Source: Paraliobacillus zengyii (lineage in GTDB: Bacteria; Bacillota; Bacilli; Bacillales; Amphibacillaceae). From it: DNA of 64,000 bases. Below the pieces are notes generated by a model. That model worked only from the letters and a program-made list of their open reading frames with translations, was not told the origin of the DNA and made no database searches. Position 1 is the stretch's first letter. Every line of letters starts with the position of its first letter. The position numbers and the translations under genes were made by a program. Location: the NCBI RefSeq assembly GCF_003268595.1, contig NZ_CP029797.1:951501-1015500 (forward strand). The letters are read 5' to 3'. Shown one piece after another: positions 17,677-28,354 of the stretch.

Positions 17677-17712
17677 AAAGCCTTAGCTGTGTTTTACAGC
17701 TAAGGCTTTTTA
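17677..17712 (+). terminator. Terminator after repeats R4/R5
   Basis: AAAGCCTTAGCTGT pairs with ACAGCTAAGGCTTT, followed by T-run. It is the first strong terminator downstream of fabF. Confidence 0.9.
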
Positions 17713-17790
17713 ATTTCATAAATCATTATTTATGTTAGATAAACATATAGTTAATCTAAAGATGGACAGGCCAAAGAGGTGATAGATACA

Positions 17791-18000
17791 TTGTTTTATT
17801 TACTTTTATTTTTAATAGGTTTTGGACTAGCTGTTGCAGGAGGCGTAACAATCATTTTGTATTTAAATTTTATTCCGGCGGGATTACCATGGATAGACTA
17901 TTTTATGTTCATACAAACTCGAGCTGAGTGCTATCTTTTTTTGATAGGAATTATCATGATTACACTGGCAGTTCCGAAGCTACCTCGATTGTTCAAATGA
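17791..18000 (+). CDS. Small two-helix membrane protein
   Basis: Unrecognised membrane protein of 69 residues. Two hydrophobic helices (FYLLLFLIGFGLAVAGGVTI and CYLFLIGIIMITLAVP) are separated by a loop with ILYLNFIPAGLPWIDY. I favour TTG at 17791, nine bases after AGAGGTG; the in-frame GTG at 17779 overlaps that site. It is upstream of yjbA in the same direction, possibly co-transcribed. Function unknown. Confidence 0.65.
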   Translation: MFYLLLFLIGFGLAVAGGVTIILYLNFIPAGLPWIDYFMFIQTRAECYLFLIGIIMITLAVPKLPRLFK

Positions 18001-18098
18001 ATATTTTTTTCTAAATTGGTCATACTGATTGCTAAATCAAGATTCGTTCATCTCTTTATAACGAATTAAAGCAGATGATGACTGGGAGTGTGTTACAT

Positions 18099-18866
18099 AT
18101 GCAATATTTACATGATGTATGGGTGAATTGGTTTGAAGGTGAAGAGAATGGATATAACGTTTGTGGCTTTCATGAATGGCGTAAACATGACGGGATTGAG
18201 ATACTAGATCAGATCCCTGTTATTTATGTAAATCATACATTGTTTGATTTAATTGAAAATGATTTAGCCGACTTGCCGCAGAAAATGTTAGATCACATTA
18301 AAAACCGAGCGTACTTACGCAAAAATCAGGAAAGAATTCCATTAGAGTTTGCTTGTATAATCACAGACTCAAAAGCAGTACTTGTCTTGGATACAATGGG
18401 TTATAATATACCAATTCGGAAAAGCAGGTTAATACCCCGACAAGAGCGACTTGTTTATGAGATGATTGATGAAAAAGCCAAACCAACATTTTCAATTGAT
18501 ACAAAAAAATCAGAAAAAGCGTATCATATTTTATCCTTACCACCAAAAGAAATGGTAGGTTTAACAAGAAGGGAACGACAATTAAAACAGCTATTAATGA
18601 TGGCACTTGATCAATTAGAGCGAACGAATAATAAAGAAGAGTTACAATACTGGTTAACCGAGTGGGCTCCACAACGTTATCAAGCCATCCGGAAGATGAA
18701 TGAGGATACTGCATGGCATATACTGTACCAAGAACTTGTAAATGGTTGGTCAATTGGTCATGAAGTCTTTTGTAAGAAGATTATTAAAGGACAACCATTT
18801 TTCGAAAAAATATGGGAACTGGAAGAGAGCGAACCCAAAAATCAAACCTATAAAAGAATTTTATAA
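18099..18866 (+). CDS. yjbA: YjbA, DUF3603 family protein
   Basis: Soluble protein of 255 residues of unknown function, conserved in Bacillaceae. Characteristic N-terminus [20 protein letters not shown] and a middle segment with [12 protein letters not shown]. The ATG at 18099 gives the conserved N-terminus and follows GGGAG by ten bases; the upstream ATG pair at 18075 would add an unconserved extension. Sits convergent to trpS with a shared terminator, as yjbA does beside trpS in B. subtilis. Confidence 0.88.
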   Translation: MQYLHDVWVNWFEGEENGYNVCGFHEWRKHDGIEILDQIPVIYVNHTLFDLIENDLADLPQKMLDHIKNRAYLRKNQERIPLEFACIITDSKAVLVLDTMGYNIPIRKSRLIPRQERLVYEMIDEKAKPTFSIDTKKSEKAYHILSLPPKEMVGLTRRERQLKQLLMMALDQLERTNNKEELQYWLTEWAPQRYQAIRKMNEDTAWHILYQELVNGWSIGHEVFCKKIIKGQPFFEKIWELEESEPKNQTYKRIL

Positions 18867-18905
18867 TGAAAATGGCGTAGGAGCATTAGCCCTACGCCAT
18901 TTTCA

Positions 18906-18907
<2 letters not shown>
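18865..18907. terminator. Bidirectional terminator yjbA / trpS
   Basis: A perfect 17-bp stem (18865-18881 with 18891-18907) between convergent genes. Confidence 0.92.
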
Positions 18908-19904
<997 letters not shown>

Positions 19905-19924
19905 TTATCACCCTTCTGTTTATA

Positions 19925-20165
19925 AACATAAAAAAATCCCATAATCCTAATACTAAGGGACGAATAAACCGCGGTGCCACCCTTATTATCTCAGGAACAT
20001 GAGATCACTTTTAGACAAAATGTCACAGATAACGCCTGTTAAACGGTAAGTGATAATTCACTCACAAGCTCTAAAGCCCCAGTTTCACTAATCCTTGGTA
20101 TCTGTTCACAGCTTCTCAGACTCTCTACAAACCAGAGGGATTAAATCCTATGCTTTATCAACGCT
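19925..20165 (-). promoter_or_regulatory. T-box riboswitch leader of trpS
   Basis: The minus-strand RNA contains the canonical T-box AGGGTGGCACCGCGG (19969-19983), followed by a terminator hairpin ending in a run of seven U at about 19931-19937. The upstream Stem I region has a candidate UGG specifier (20081-20079) in the context AACTGGGGC, the Trp codon. Uncharged tRNA-Trp is expected to stabilise the antiterminator and allow trpS transcription. Confidence 0.95.
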
Positions 20166-20209
20166 TTATTAATATCAAATTATATCTAAAACCAAATAAA
20201 TATGCAAGT

Positions 20210-20575
20210 TTAGAAATAGTAGATGATAAGTAAGATGAACATGATAATTAATAGGTATAGCCCTTGTTTTAAAAGAAATGCGAGAAAAGAGTCGCCAACT
20301 TTAGCTGAGGGCATAGGCTTGTCCTCCCAATCATCAAATGCTAGCTTACGTAATACCCCATTTCCAACTTTTCTAAATCCATAGATGACACCATCAAAAA
20401 AACGTCCTTTGATCGTAAAGAAAATCATCCAACATAACAAATAAGTTAAGCTAAAATAAAAGATAATATCTATATAGTAAATTAAACGAAGACTAGGTGA
20501 AAATAGTAGAAAAATTAAAAAGGTAACAAACAAATTAATTAGTAACTGAAAAAAAGTGTTTCGCAAGATTCGCAA
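20210..20575 (-). CDS. DUF3899-like membrane protein
   Basis: Membrane protein of 121 residues: two helices near the N-terminus, a charged middle (RKLAFDDWEDKPMPSAK) and a last helix at the C-terminus. Pattern fits the DUF3899 family; function unknown. The start is a TTG at 20575 with only a weak AAGG upstream, so the N-terminus is uncertain. Located upstream of the trpS leader in the same direction, without an obvious terminator between. Confidence 0.7.
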   Translation of the reverse strand: MRILRNTFFQLLINLFVTFLIFLLFSPSLRLIYYIDIIFYFSLTYLLCWMIFFTIKGRFFDGVIYGFRKVGNGVLRKLAFDDWEDKPMPSAKVGDSFLAFLLKQGLYLLIIMFILLIIYYF

Positions 20576-20788
20576 AATTAAATCACAACCTTCACTTATT
20601 TTGACAACAAGTAGTATAGCATATTTTTAATTAAATGGAGATAGTGGATTTTGATGACGTGTAAAAGATGACAGAATTACGGAATTAATTTATATTATAG
20701 GTAATTAGAACTATTTTTTGTTATAGAAATGTTAAGTTTATGGGATTTGTGTGTGATTGTGAAAAAATATTGTAAAAAAATAATGCAA

Positions 20789-20803
20789 AATTGTTAGAAA
20801 ACT
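20789..20803 (+). promoter_or_regulatory. CodY-like box and promoter of oppA
   Basis: AATTGTTAGAAAACT matches the CodY consensus AATTTTCWGAAAATT at 12 of 15 positions. It overlaps the spacer just before a TATAAT box at about 20806-20811. CodY represses peptide import when branched-chain amino acids and GTP are plentiful. The rest of the 303-bp gap from 20576 shows nothing else clear. Confidence 0.5.
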
Positions 20804-20878
20804 TGTATAATTCAATTTGTGAGTTAAATTACTCGCAGAATAATTAGAGAATTTAAAATATGGGGAGGTCATTTTATA

Positions 20879-22549
20879 ATGAGAAAGTCGAATTGGTTGT
20901 TGCTAGTTCTTGCACTAGCATTAAGCATGTTCTTGGCTGCATGTTCTGGTGGAGACGATACATCAGAAACTGACGATACAGAAGGAACAGAAGAAAGTTC
21001 ACCTGAACAAGTACTTAATTTAATCGAGGCATCACAGATACCTACGATGGATTCATCAATGGCAACAGACGCTGTTGCATTTCAGTTCTTAGGTGAAAGT
21101 ATGGAAGGACTATATCGTTTAGATGAAGATGTAGTGCCACAACCTGCAATTGCTGCTGGAGAGCCTGAAATCAGTGAAGATGGTTTAGAATGGACAATCA
21201 CATTACGCGATGATGCTGTTTGGTCAAATGGTGACCCAGTAACAGCGAATGATTTTGTTTTTGCTTGGAGACGAGCTGTTAACCCAGAAACAGGATCTGA
21301 GTATGGTCCATTTATGATGAATGGCGTAATTAAAAATGCTGAAGCTATTAATAATGGCGATTTAGACATAGAAGAGTTAGGTGTTGAAGCAGTAAGTGAT
21401 ACAGAATTACTTATCACTTTAGAGAAAGCTATACCATATTTCCATAGTTTATTAACTTTTGGAACGTTCTTACCGCTTAATGAAGCGTTTGTTACAGAAC
21501 AAGGCGAAGATTATGGTTTATCTTCTGATAACTTACTATTTAACGGACCATTTACATTAAATGACTGGAACCCAACAGGGGATAATCCTGATCAATGGTC
21601 ACTAGTTAAAAATGAAGATTACTGGGACGCAGAAACTGTGCAACTTGAAACAATTAATGTAAGTGTTGTAAAAGAAACAAGTACAGCAGTTAATCTTTAT
21701 AACACAGGTGAGATCGATCGAGCTGGTTTAACTGCTGAGTTTGTTGAGCAATATGCAGGACAAGAAGATTATGTAACGCTTCCTGAGCCAACATTATTCT
21801 ACTTGAAATTAAACCAAGCTAATGAAGCTCTTGCTAACCAAAACATTCGTAAAGCGATCGCAATGTCAATTGGTAAACAAGATCTTGTAGATGTTATTCT
21901 TGCAAATGGATCTGTTGTATCAAATGGAGCAGTACCACAAGATTTCACTACACATCCTGAAACAGGAGAAGATTTCCGTGCTATTAATGGAGATTTACTT
22001 ACTGAAGATAAAGAGACAGCACAAGAGTATTGGGAAACAGGTTTAGAAGAATTAGGTGTAGATTCAGTTGAATTACGCTATCTTGGTGGAGATACTGATT
22101 TATCACAAGATATGGATGCATACATTATGGACCAGTTACAAGAAAATCTTGAAGGTCTTACAATTGATATTTCAGCAGTGCCTTTTGAAGAGCGTATTTC
22201 ACGTGATGAAGCAAGTGATTATGATATTCAAAACTCTGGTTGGGGTCCAGATTATATCGATCCGAACACATGGTTAGAAATGTGGACATCAACTTCACCT
22301 TATATGACAATGAATTATGAGAACGAAGAATTTGATGCATTAATTTCTGAAGCAAATAACGAATTAATAACAGACCCAGTTGCACGTTATGAAAACTTCT
22401 TAGAAGCAGAGAAAATCCTAATGGATGATGCAGCAATTGCACCAATCTATCAGCGTTCACGTGCTTATCTATGGAGAACATCTGTTAAAGGTGTTATATT
22501 TAACCCAATGGGTGCTGACTTCTCATATAAGAATGCATATATTGAGTAA
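20879..22549 (+). CDS. oppA: Oligopeptide ABC transporter, binding lipoprotein
   Basis: Extracellular lipoprotein of 556 residues that captures peptides for import. Signal peptide with lipobox LAAC at residues 19-22, an acidic low-complexity linker (DDTSETDDTEGTEESS), then the SBP_bac_5 fold with the WSLVKNEDYWDAETV and QNIRKAIAMSIGK segments. First gene of oppABCDF, separated from oppB by a hairpin that may lower downstream expression. GGGGAGG precedes ATG. Confidence 0.95.
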   Translation: MRKSNWLLLVLALALSMFLAACSGGDDTSETDDTEGTEESSPEQVLNLIEASQIPTMDSSMATDAVAFQFLGESMEGLYRLDEDVVPQPAIAAGEPEISEDGLEWTITLRDDAVWSNGDPVTANDFVFAWRRAVNPETGSEYGPFMMNGVIKNAEAINNGDLDIEELGVEAVSDTELLITLEKAIPYFHSLLTFGTFLPLNEAFVTEQGEDYGLSSDNLLFNGPFTLNDWNPTGDNPDQWSLVKNEDYWDAETVQLETINVSVVKETSTAVNLYNTGEIDRAGLTAEFVEQYAGQEDYVTLPEPTLFYLKLNQANEALANQNIRKAIAMSIGKQDLVDVILANGSVVSNGAVPQDFTTHPETGEDFRAINGDLLTEDKETAQEYWETGLEELGVDSVELRYLGGDTDLSQDMDAYIMDQLQENLEGLTIDISAVPFEERISRDEASDYDIQNSGWGPDYIDPNTWLEMWTSTSPYMTMNYENEEFDALISEANNELITDPVARYENFLEAEKILMDDAAIAPIYQRSRAYLWRTSVKGVIFNPMGADFSYKNAYIE

Positions 22550-22594
22550 ATAGAAATACAGTAAAGTTGGAAACCAAGATGAGAAACTCTTGGA

Positions 22595-22636
22595 AAGAGA
22601 GTGTAATGCCTAATGGGCATATGCTCTCTTTTTCCA
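22595..22636 (+). terminator. Intercistronic attenuator hairpin oppA/oppB
   Basis: AAGAGAGTG(TAAT)GCC pairs with GGGCATATGCTCTCTT and is followed by five Ts, between oppA and oppB inside the operon. Such hairpins make binding protein more abundant than permease. Confidence 0.75.
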
Positions 22637-22698
22637 TTTACGAATGATTTTTGAATTATTTGAACATTTGATACGATTACATGATAGGAGGGTTTATA

Positions 22699-23628
22699 AT
22701 GGCAAAGTATATATTACAACGTTTTGGATACATGCTTGTAACGTTAATTATTATCGCCACATTTTCATTTATCCTCATGAAAATGCTTCCCGGATCTCCT
22801 CTGACAGCAGAACAAAAGGTTACAGAAGCTCAAAGAGAAATTATTTTAGATAAATATGGATTAAATGATCCAGTTCCAATTCAATATCTAAGATACATGG
22901 GTAACTTAGCACAAGGCGATTTAGGAATTTCATTTCAAATGAAAAATCAACCTGTTACAGATATCTTATTAAGTAGGATTCCTGTATCAGCCCAATTAGG
23001 TTTACAAGCACTATTAATTGGAACATTTTTAGGTATGTTATTAGGTTTAGTTGCTGCAATTAGAAATAATTCATGGATGGATTATAGTGCAAATATTATT
23101 TCAGTCATTGGTATATCTATACCATCGTTTATATTTGCTGGTTTAATGCAGTATTTCCTCGGGGTTCGTTTTGGTCTGTTACCTGTTGCTTTTTGGGGAA
23201 GTTTTCAACAAACGATCATGCCAACTATTGCGTTAGCCATTTTTCCAATGGCAATTTCTGCTCGTTTCTTACGAACAGAAATGATTGAAGTATTAGGATC
23301 TGATTATATTGTTACAGCAAGAGCAAAAGGTGTGACAAAAGCTGGTATTTTATTTAAACACGGCTTGCGAAATGCACTAATTCCATTGGTTACTGTAATG
23401 GGGCCGATGGCTGTAAGTTTGATGACTGGAACACTTGTAATTGAACAGATCTTTTCAATTCCAGGAATTGGTGAACAATTTGTTAGTTCTATCATGACAA
23501 ATGACTTTGCTATAATCATGGGAACAACGCTGTTCTTTGCCTTTTTCTTCATTTTTATAATTTTAGTAATCGATATTCTTTATGGAATTATTGATCCAAG
23601 GATTCGACTAGCAGGAGGGAAAGATTAA
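22699..23628 (+). CDS. oppB: Oligopeptide ABC transporter permease
   Basis: Membrane permease of 309 residues with six transmembrane segments; the N-terminal MAKYILQRFGYML and the EAA loop (VTARAKGVTKAGILFKHGLRNAL) are typical of OppB/DppB. The ATG at 22699 follows AGGAGG; a farther ATG at 22681 has no site. It pairs with OppC, whose start overlaps its stop. Confidence 0.95.
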   Translation: MAKYILQRFGYMLVTLIIIATFSFILMKMLPGSPLTAEQKVTEAQREIILDKYGLNDPVPIQYLRYMGNLAQGDLGISFQMKNQPVTDILLSRIPVSAQLGLQALLIGTFLGMLLGLVAAIRNNSWMDYSANIISVIGISIPSFIFAGLMQYFLGVRFGLLPVAFWGSFQQTIMPTIALAIFPMAISARFLRTEMIEVLGSDYIVTARAKGVTKAGILFKHGLRNALIPLVTVMGPMAVSLMTGTLVIEQIFSIPGIGEQFVSSIMTNDFAIIMGTTLFFAFFFIFIILVIDILYGIIDPRIRLAGGKD

Positions 23629-24773
23629 TGGATAAGGAAAAACTAAACAAAGATTTATTTGTTCCTGCAAAAATGGACGAAGAGAAAAGTGAAAAAATAA
23701 GTCGTCCAAGTCTATCATATTGGCAAGATGCTTGGATCCGATTGCGCAAAAATCCTGGTGCGATATTTGGTATTATAGTGATCATTATAATCGCAATGAT
23801 GGCATTGTTTGCACCATTGATGACTAGTCACGGATTAAATGATCAAGAGTTAACTCTTTCAAGATTACCACCTAAAGTCCAAGGTCTAGAAGAAATTGGA
23901 TTTTTACGATTGGATGGAACAAAATCTGAAGTTTTTGAAGCTTCAACAGTAGAAGAAGCAAAACAGTTAGCATTAACACGTTTCACACAAACAGATTTAT
24001 CAAATATGGAATTTGATGTGAAAGATGAAGGGGACGGTTCTCCTGAATCAGCAAAAGTTGTCGGTTATTTTGATGCTTATGCAGATAAAAATATTACAGA
24101 ATATTATTGGTTTGGTACAGATACATTAGGACGTGATATATTTACACGTGTTTGGATAGGTACTAGAGTATCCTTATTAATTGCACTAGTTGCAGCTATG
24201 ATTGATATGTTAGTAGGTGTAGCATATGGTGGTATCTCAGCTTACTTTGGTGGACGTGTAGATAACTTTATGCAACGAATCATTGAAGTGTTAGTTGGTA
24301 TTCCGAATTTAGTTGTTGTTATCTTAATGATAATGGTATTAGATCCTGGAATAATGGCGATTATAATTGCCTTAACGATAACCGGTTGGACAGGGATGGC
24401 CAGGATTGTTCGTGGACAAGTACTGAAACTCAAAAATCAGGAGTTTGTCTTAGCGTCAAGAACGCTTGGTTCATCGCATACACGTATTTTAACAAAACAT
24501 TTAATACCAAATACAGTTGGTATGATTATTATAAATACAATGTTTACAATACCTAGTGCTATATTTTTCGAGGCGTTTTTAAGCTTTATCGGACTAGGAT
24601 TACAGGCACCAGATGCTTCTTTAGGTACATTAATAAATGAAGGATTTAAAGCATTACAAATTAATCCTCATATAATGATTTTCCCAGCTATTGTTATGTC
24701 CTTAGTTATGATTGGCTTTAACATATTGGCTGATGGTCTTCGTGATGCATTAGATCCAAAAATGCGTGAATAG
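23628..24773 (+). CDS. oppC: Oligopeptide ABC transporter permease
   Basis: Permease partner of OppB, 381 residues. Cytosolic N-terminal stretch with OppC_N signature (SYWQDAWIRLRKNPGA), first membrane helix, then a large extracellular insertion of about 100 residues (roughly 65-165) typical of Bacilli OppC. The five-helix core follows, with the EAA loop SRTLGSSHTRILTKHLIPN. The start ATG shares a base with the oppB stop, so they are translationally coupled. Confidence 0.95.
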   Translation: MDKEKLNKDLFVPAKMDEEKSEKISRPSLSYWQDAWIRLRKNPGAIFGIIVIIIIAMMALFAPLMTSHGLNDQELTLSRLPPKVQGLEEIGFLRLDGTKSEVFEASTVEEAKQLALTRFTQTDLSNMEFDVKDEGDGSPESAKVVGYFDAYADKNITEYYWFGTDTLGRDIFTRVWIGTRVSLLIALVAAMIDMLVGVAYGGISAYFGGRVDNFMQRIIEVLVGIPNLVVVILMIMVLDPGIMAIIIALTITGWTGMARIVRGQVLKLKNQEFVLASRTLGSSHTRILTKHLIPNTVGMIIINTMFTIPSAIFFEAFLSFIGLGLQAPDASLGTLINEGFKALQINPHIMIFPAIVMSLVMIGFNILADGLRDALDPKMRE

Positions 24774-24787
24774 GGGGTAGTGTAAGA

Positions 24788-25852
24788 ATGGATAAAATAT
24801 TAGAAGTAAATAATTTACATGTTTCCTTTGATACGCATGGAGGAGAAGTGAAAGCTGTTCGAGGTGTTACCTTTGATCTAAAAAAGGGTGAAACATTAGC
24901 GATCGTAGGTGAGTCGGGTTCTGGAAAGTCCGTGACAACTAGAGCACTTACTCGGCTTATCCCTTCACCTCCTGGACGTATTAAAGAGGGCGAAATATTA
25001 TTTGATGGAAAAGATTTAGCAAAATTAAGTGAGAGACAAATGCAAGCAATTCGTGGGAAAGATATTTCAACGATCTTTCAAGATCCAATGACATCTCTAA
25101 ATCCTACGATGAAAATAGGATCGCAAATTATGGAAGGTTTGATGAAACATCAAAAGATGGGTCGTTCAAAAGCCAAAGAGCGAACGATTGAATTATTAGA
25201 TTTAGTAGGTCTTCCAGATCCAAAAGAGCGTGTGGATCAGTATCCACACCAATTCTCAGGGGGACAAAGACAGCGTGTCGTTATTGCAATAGCATTAGCA
25301 TGTAACCCGAAAATTCTAATTGCAGATGAACCAACAACAGCTCTAGATGTAACGATTCAAGCACAAATTTTGGAGTTAATGAAAGATATCCAGAAAAAAA
25401 CAGATAGTTCAATTATATTTATCACACATGATTTAGGTGTAGTTGCTAATGTCGCAGATCGCGTAGCAGTTATGTATGCTGGTAAAATTGTTGAAATAGG
25501 AACTGCGGATGAGATCTTTTATAATCCAAAACATCCATATACATGGGGATTACTTGCGTCAATGCCAACTTTAGATAGTACGGAAGAAAGTCTAGTGGCT
25601 ATTCCAGGTTCACCACCGGATATGTTAAAGCCACCTAAAGGAGATGCATTTGCACCTCGTAACGAATATGCTTTAGAAATTGATAAAGAAATGGAACCAC
25701 CTATGTTTAAGATTTCAGATACACATTATGCGGCAACTTGGTTATTACATGAGTATGCACCACATGTTGAACCACCTGCTCCAGTACAACGTAGAATGAA
25801 GGGCTTTGCTAAAACAGGTGCCTCTAGTTCGAATGAGGGGGAGGATAAGTGA
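24788..25852 (+). CDS. oppD: Oligopeptide ABC transporter ATPase
   Basis: ATP-binding subunit of 354 residues. Walker A GESGSGKS, Q-loop FQDPMTSLNP, signature FSGGQRQR, Walker B ILIADEPTTALD and H-loop ITHDLG are all present, and the oligo_HPY C-terminal domain follows (HPYTWGLLASMP). It forms a heterodimer with OppF and overlaps its start. Confidence 0.96.
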   Translation: MDKILEVNNLHVSFDTHGGEVKAVRGVTFDLKKGETLAIVGESGSGKSVTTRALTRLIPSPPGRIKEGEILFDGKDLAKLSERQMQAIRGKDISTIFQDPMTSLNPTMKIGSQIMEGLMKHQKMGRSKAKERTIELLDLVGLPDPKERVDQYPHQFSGGQRQRVVIAIALACNPKILIADEPTTALDVTIQAQILELMKDIQKKTDSSIIFITHDLGVVANVADRVAVMYAGKIVEIGTADEIFYNPKHPYTWGLLASMPTLDSTEESLVAIPGSPPDMLKPPKGDAFAPRNEYALEIDKEMEPPMFKISDTHYAATWLLHEYAPHVEPPAPVQRRMKGFAKTGASSSNEGEDK

Positions 25853-26784
25853 TGAGCCAGGAAAAATTGTTAGAAGTACAAAATCTAAAACAGCATTTTA
25901 AAACAGGCAGACATAGTGTTGTAAAAGCTGTAGATGGCATCACTTTTGATATCTATAAAGGTGAAACATTTGGACTTGTTGGAGAGTCTGGTTGTGGTAA
26001 GTCAACAACGGGACGAAGTATTATACGTTTATATGACGCAACAGATGGTAATGTTAAATTCAATGGTATAGATGTGCACGGAAAGAAATCTAAATCGAAT
26101 TTAAAATTATTTAATCAGAAAATGCAAATGATCTTTCAAGATCCATATGCTTCTTTAAATCCAAGAATGACGGTAATGGATATTATCGCAGAAGGATTAG
26201 ATGTGCACGGATTAGTAAAAAATGTTCAAGAGCGTAAAGCGAGAGTAGAAGACTTATTAGAACGTGTAGGTTTAAATAAAGAGCACGGAAATCGTTATCC
26301 ACATGAATTTAGTGGTGGGCAACGTCAACGTATTGGGATTGCGCGTGCTTTAGCCGTTGATCCAGAATTTATTATCGCTGATGAACCTATTTCGGCACTA
26401 GATGTTTCGATTCAAGCACAGGTAGTTAATTTATTAAAAGAGTTACAAAAAGAGCATGGTTATACGTATTTATTCATTGCACACGATTTATCAATGGTTA
26501 AATATATTAGTGATCGGATTGCTGTTATGTATTACGGGAAAATTGTTGAACTAGCGGACAGTGATGAGTTATACAAAAATCCGTTACACCCGTATACTAA
26601 ATCATTATTATCTGCAATTCCTTTGCCAGATCCTAACTATGAGCGAACTCGTGTTAGAACAGCTTATGATCCAACAGAACATGACACAAGTGAAGAACCA
26701 GAATTTCGAGAAGTTAGTCCGAATCATCAAGTTTTATGTACGACTAAAGAATTTGAAGCTTATAAGAAACAACTCGTTAAATAA
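25852..26784 (+). CDS. oppF: Oligopeptide ABC transporter ATPase
   Basis: Second ATPase subunit, 310 residues. Walker [11 protein letters not shown]-loop [10 protein letters not shown], signature [10 protein letters not shown], Walker [12 protein letters not shown], and C-terminal oligo_HPY ([12 protein letters not shown]). The ATG at 25852 overlaps the oppD TGA (TGATG) and has GGAGG seven bases upstream; the GTG one codon earlier is less likely. Last gene of the operon. Confidence 0.96.
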   Translation: MSQEKLLEVQNLKQHFKTGRHSVVKAVDGITFDIYKGETFGLVGESGCGKSTTGRSIIRLYDATDGNVKFNGIDVHGKKSKSNLKLFNQKMQMIFQDPYASLNPRMTVMDIIAEGLDVHGLVKNVQERKARVEDLLERVGLNKEHGNRYPHEFSGGQRQRIGIARALAVDPEFIIADEPISALDVSIQAQVVNLLKELQKEHGYTYLFIAHDLSMVKYISDRIAVMYYGKIVELADSDELYKNPLHPYTKSLLSAIPLPDPNYERTRVRTAYDPTEHDTSEEPEFREVSPNHQVLCTTKEFEAYKKQLVK

Positions 26785-26791
26785 TGTTAAG

Positions 26792-26826
26792 AATGCTACC
26801 ATAACTAATATGGTAGCATTTTTTTC
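26792..26826 (+). terminator. Terminator of the opp operon
   Basis: AATGCTACCATA pairs perfectly with TATGGTAGCATT, followed by seven Ts. Confidence 0.93.
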
Positions 26827-26929
26827 AATTGATGGAAAAAGATGCAAAAATAAATTGTTGGAAATCGTATTATTTTGTCATGATTTCTTATATAATAAGG
26901 GTAAATAAATAATTGGGGAGTTTGATGAA

Positions 26930-28147
26930 ATGGAGAATAAACAACAGCGGACTTTACTTATCAGTATGTTTCTACTTCTCGGTTTAGTGATACCTACTAC
27001 TACATATGGTGCACCAGATACTGAAGTAATGATGGCAAGCGAAGTTGCAACAAAAGAAATTAACCTAGTATCCTTAGATGGCACGAAGCGACTAGCTCGT
27101 TTTTCTTATGACTCAGGTTTAACGTTTACATATCCAGATGCCGTTAGAGGGATCTATGTAACAGCTCATTCCGCAGGCGGCAGCAGATTCAACACATTAT
27201 TAGATTTAGTCGATTCATCAGATCTAAATACTATGGTAATTGATATTAAAGATGATAATGGTAATCTAACTTTTAGACCAGATGAAGATTCACCATATTA
27301 TGACATTGCGAAAAATATGATAGATGATCCAAGGGAAATGTTAGAAGTTCTTGAGGAAAAAGAGATATATCCTATTGCACGAATTGTTGTGTTTAAGGAT
27401 AGTGTCTTAGCAAAAGAACGACCTGATTTATCTTTCACGGAAAACGGTAAGGTTTGGACTAATAATAAAGGCGAATCATTTGTTAACCCTTTTGAGAAAG
27501 AAGTTTGGGAACATAATGTAGAAATCGCAAAAATGGCTGTAGAATTAGGTTTCCAAGATGTTCAATTTGACTATGTTCGTTTCCCGGAAGGTTTCGAAAC
27601 TCGAGATGAAGAATTATCCTACACGCTTGGTGATTATAAAGATGTTGATATGAATAACATAAAAAAACGTGTACAAGCTGTAACAGATTTTGTTGGTTAT
27701 GCAAGAGAAGAACTTAACTCATACGGTGTTGATGTATCCGTAGATATCTTTGGCTATGCAGCTACAATAGAAGAGACACCAGGAATTGGACAGAATTTCT
27801 CGAAAATATCGAATAATGTAGATGTTATCTCATCAATGATTTATCCGAGTCATTGGACGCCATACTTTGGAATTGACTTTCCTGATAAAGAACCGTACGA
27901 ATTGGTTAAAGCGTATGCTGAAGTTGAGAATGAAGTATTAGGTGCCTTAGAAGAATCGCCAGTTTCTCGGCCATGGATTCAAGATTTTGAGGCACCTTGG
28001 TTATATAGTGGTGCAACAAAACAGTATGGTGTAGCAGAGGTTGAAGCACAAATTAAGGCATTAAACGAAAACGACATTACAGAGTTTCTACTTTGGAATG
28101 CAGGAAACACTTACACAGAAAATGTGGATTACACACCTTTAGACTAA
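26930..28147 (+). CDS. Secreted putative glycoside hydrolase (DUF4015 family)
   Basis: Exported protein of 405 residues with a signal peptide (LLISMFLLLGLVIPTTTYG, cut near residue 27). The catalytic-like TIM barrel of the DUF4015/GH-like family follows: RGIYVTAHSAGG at the start, MVIDIKDDNG, VQFDYVRFPEG and ISSMIYPSHWTPYFG. Acidic residues in the DIKDD and FDYVRFPE motifs are the likely active-site carboxylates. The substrate is unproven, possibly cell-wall or extracellular polysaccharide. Not in this position in B. subtilis, where yjbB lies between opp and yjbC. GGGGAG precedes ATG by nine bases. Confidence 0.85.
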   Translation: MENKQQRTLLISMFLLLGLVIPTTTYGAPDTEVMMASEVATKEINLVSLDGTKRLARFSYDSGLTFTYPDAVRGIYVTAHSAGGSRFNTLLDLVDSSDLNTMVIDIKDDNGNLTFRPDEDSPYYDIAKNMIDDPREMLEVLEEKEIYPIARIVVFKDSVLAKERPDLSFTENGKVWTNNKGESFVNPFEKEVWEHNVEIAKMAVELGFQDVQFDYVRFPEGFETRDEELSYTLGDYKDVDMNNIKKRVQAVTDFVGYAREELNSYGVDVSVDIFGYAATIEETPGIGQNFSKISNNVDVISSMIYPSHWTPYFGIDFPDKEPYELVKAYAEVENEVLGALEESPVSRPWIQDFEAPWLYSGATKQYGVAEVEAQIKALNENDITEFLLWNAGNTYTENVDYTPLD

Positions 28148-28160
28148 TTGATATGAAGCA

Positions 28161-28196
28161 AAAACTCCTTTTCGGCAGTGAGAAGGAGTTTTTTTG
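28161..28196 (+). terminator. Terminator of the glycoside-hydrolase-like gene
   Basis: AAAACTCCTT pairs with AAGGAGTTTT around a twelve-base loop, followed by Ts. Confidence 0.88.
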
Positions 28197-28354
28197 ACTA
28201 TGTTATGCTAATGCAGTATTAGTAATCAAATATAAGGGTATACATAGACAGAGAGCTGTTAAATCGATTTAACAAAAGTCTGACTTTTCGTTATAATATA
28301 TAAGGCAGACATTTTATAAAAACAAAAAGATAAAAAACACAAGGGAGTAAATTC

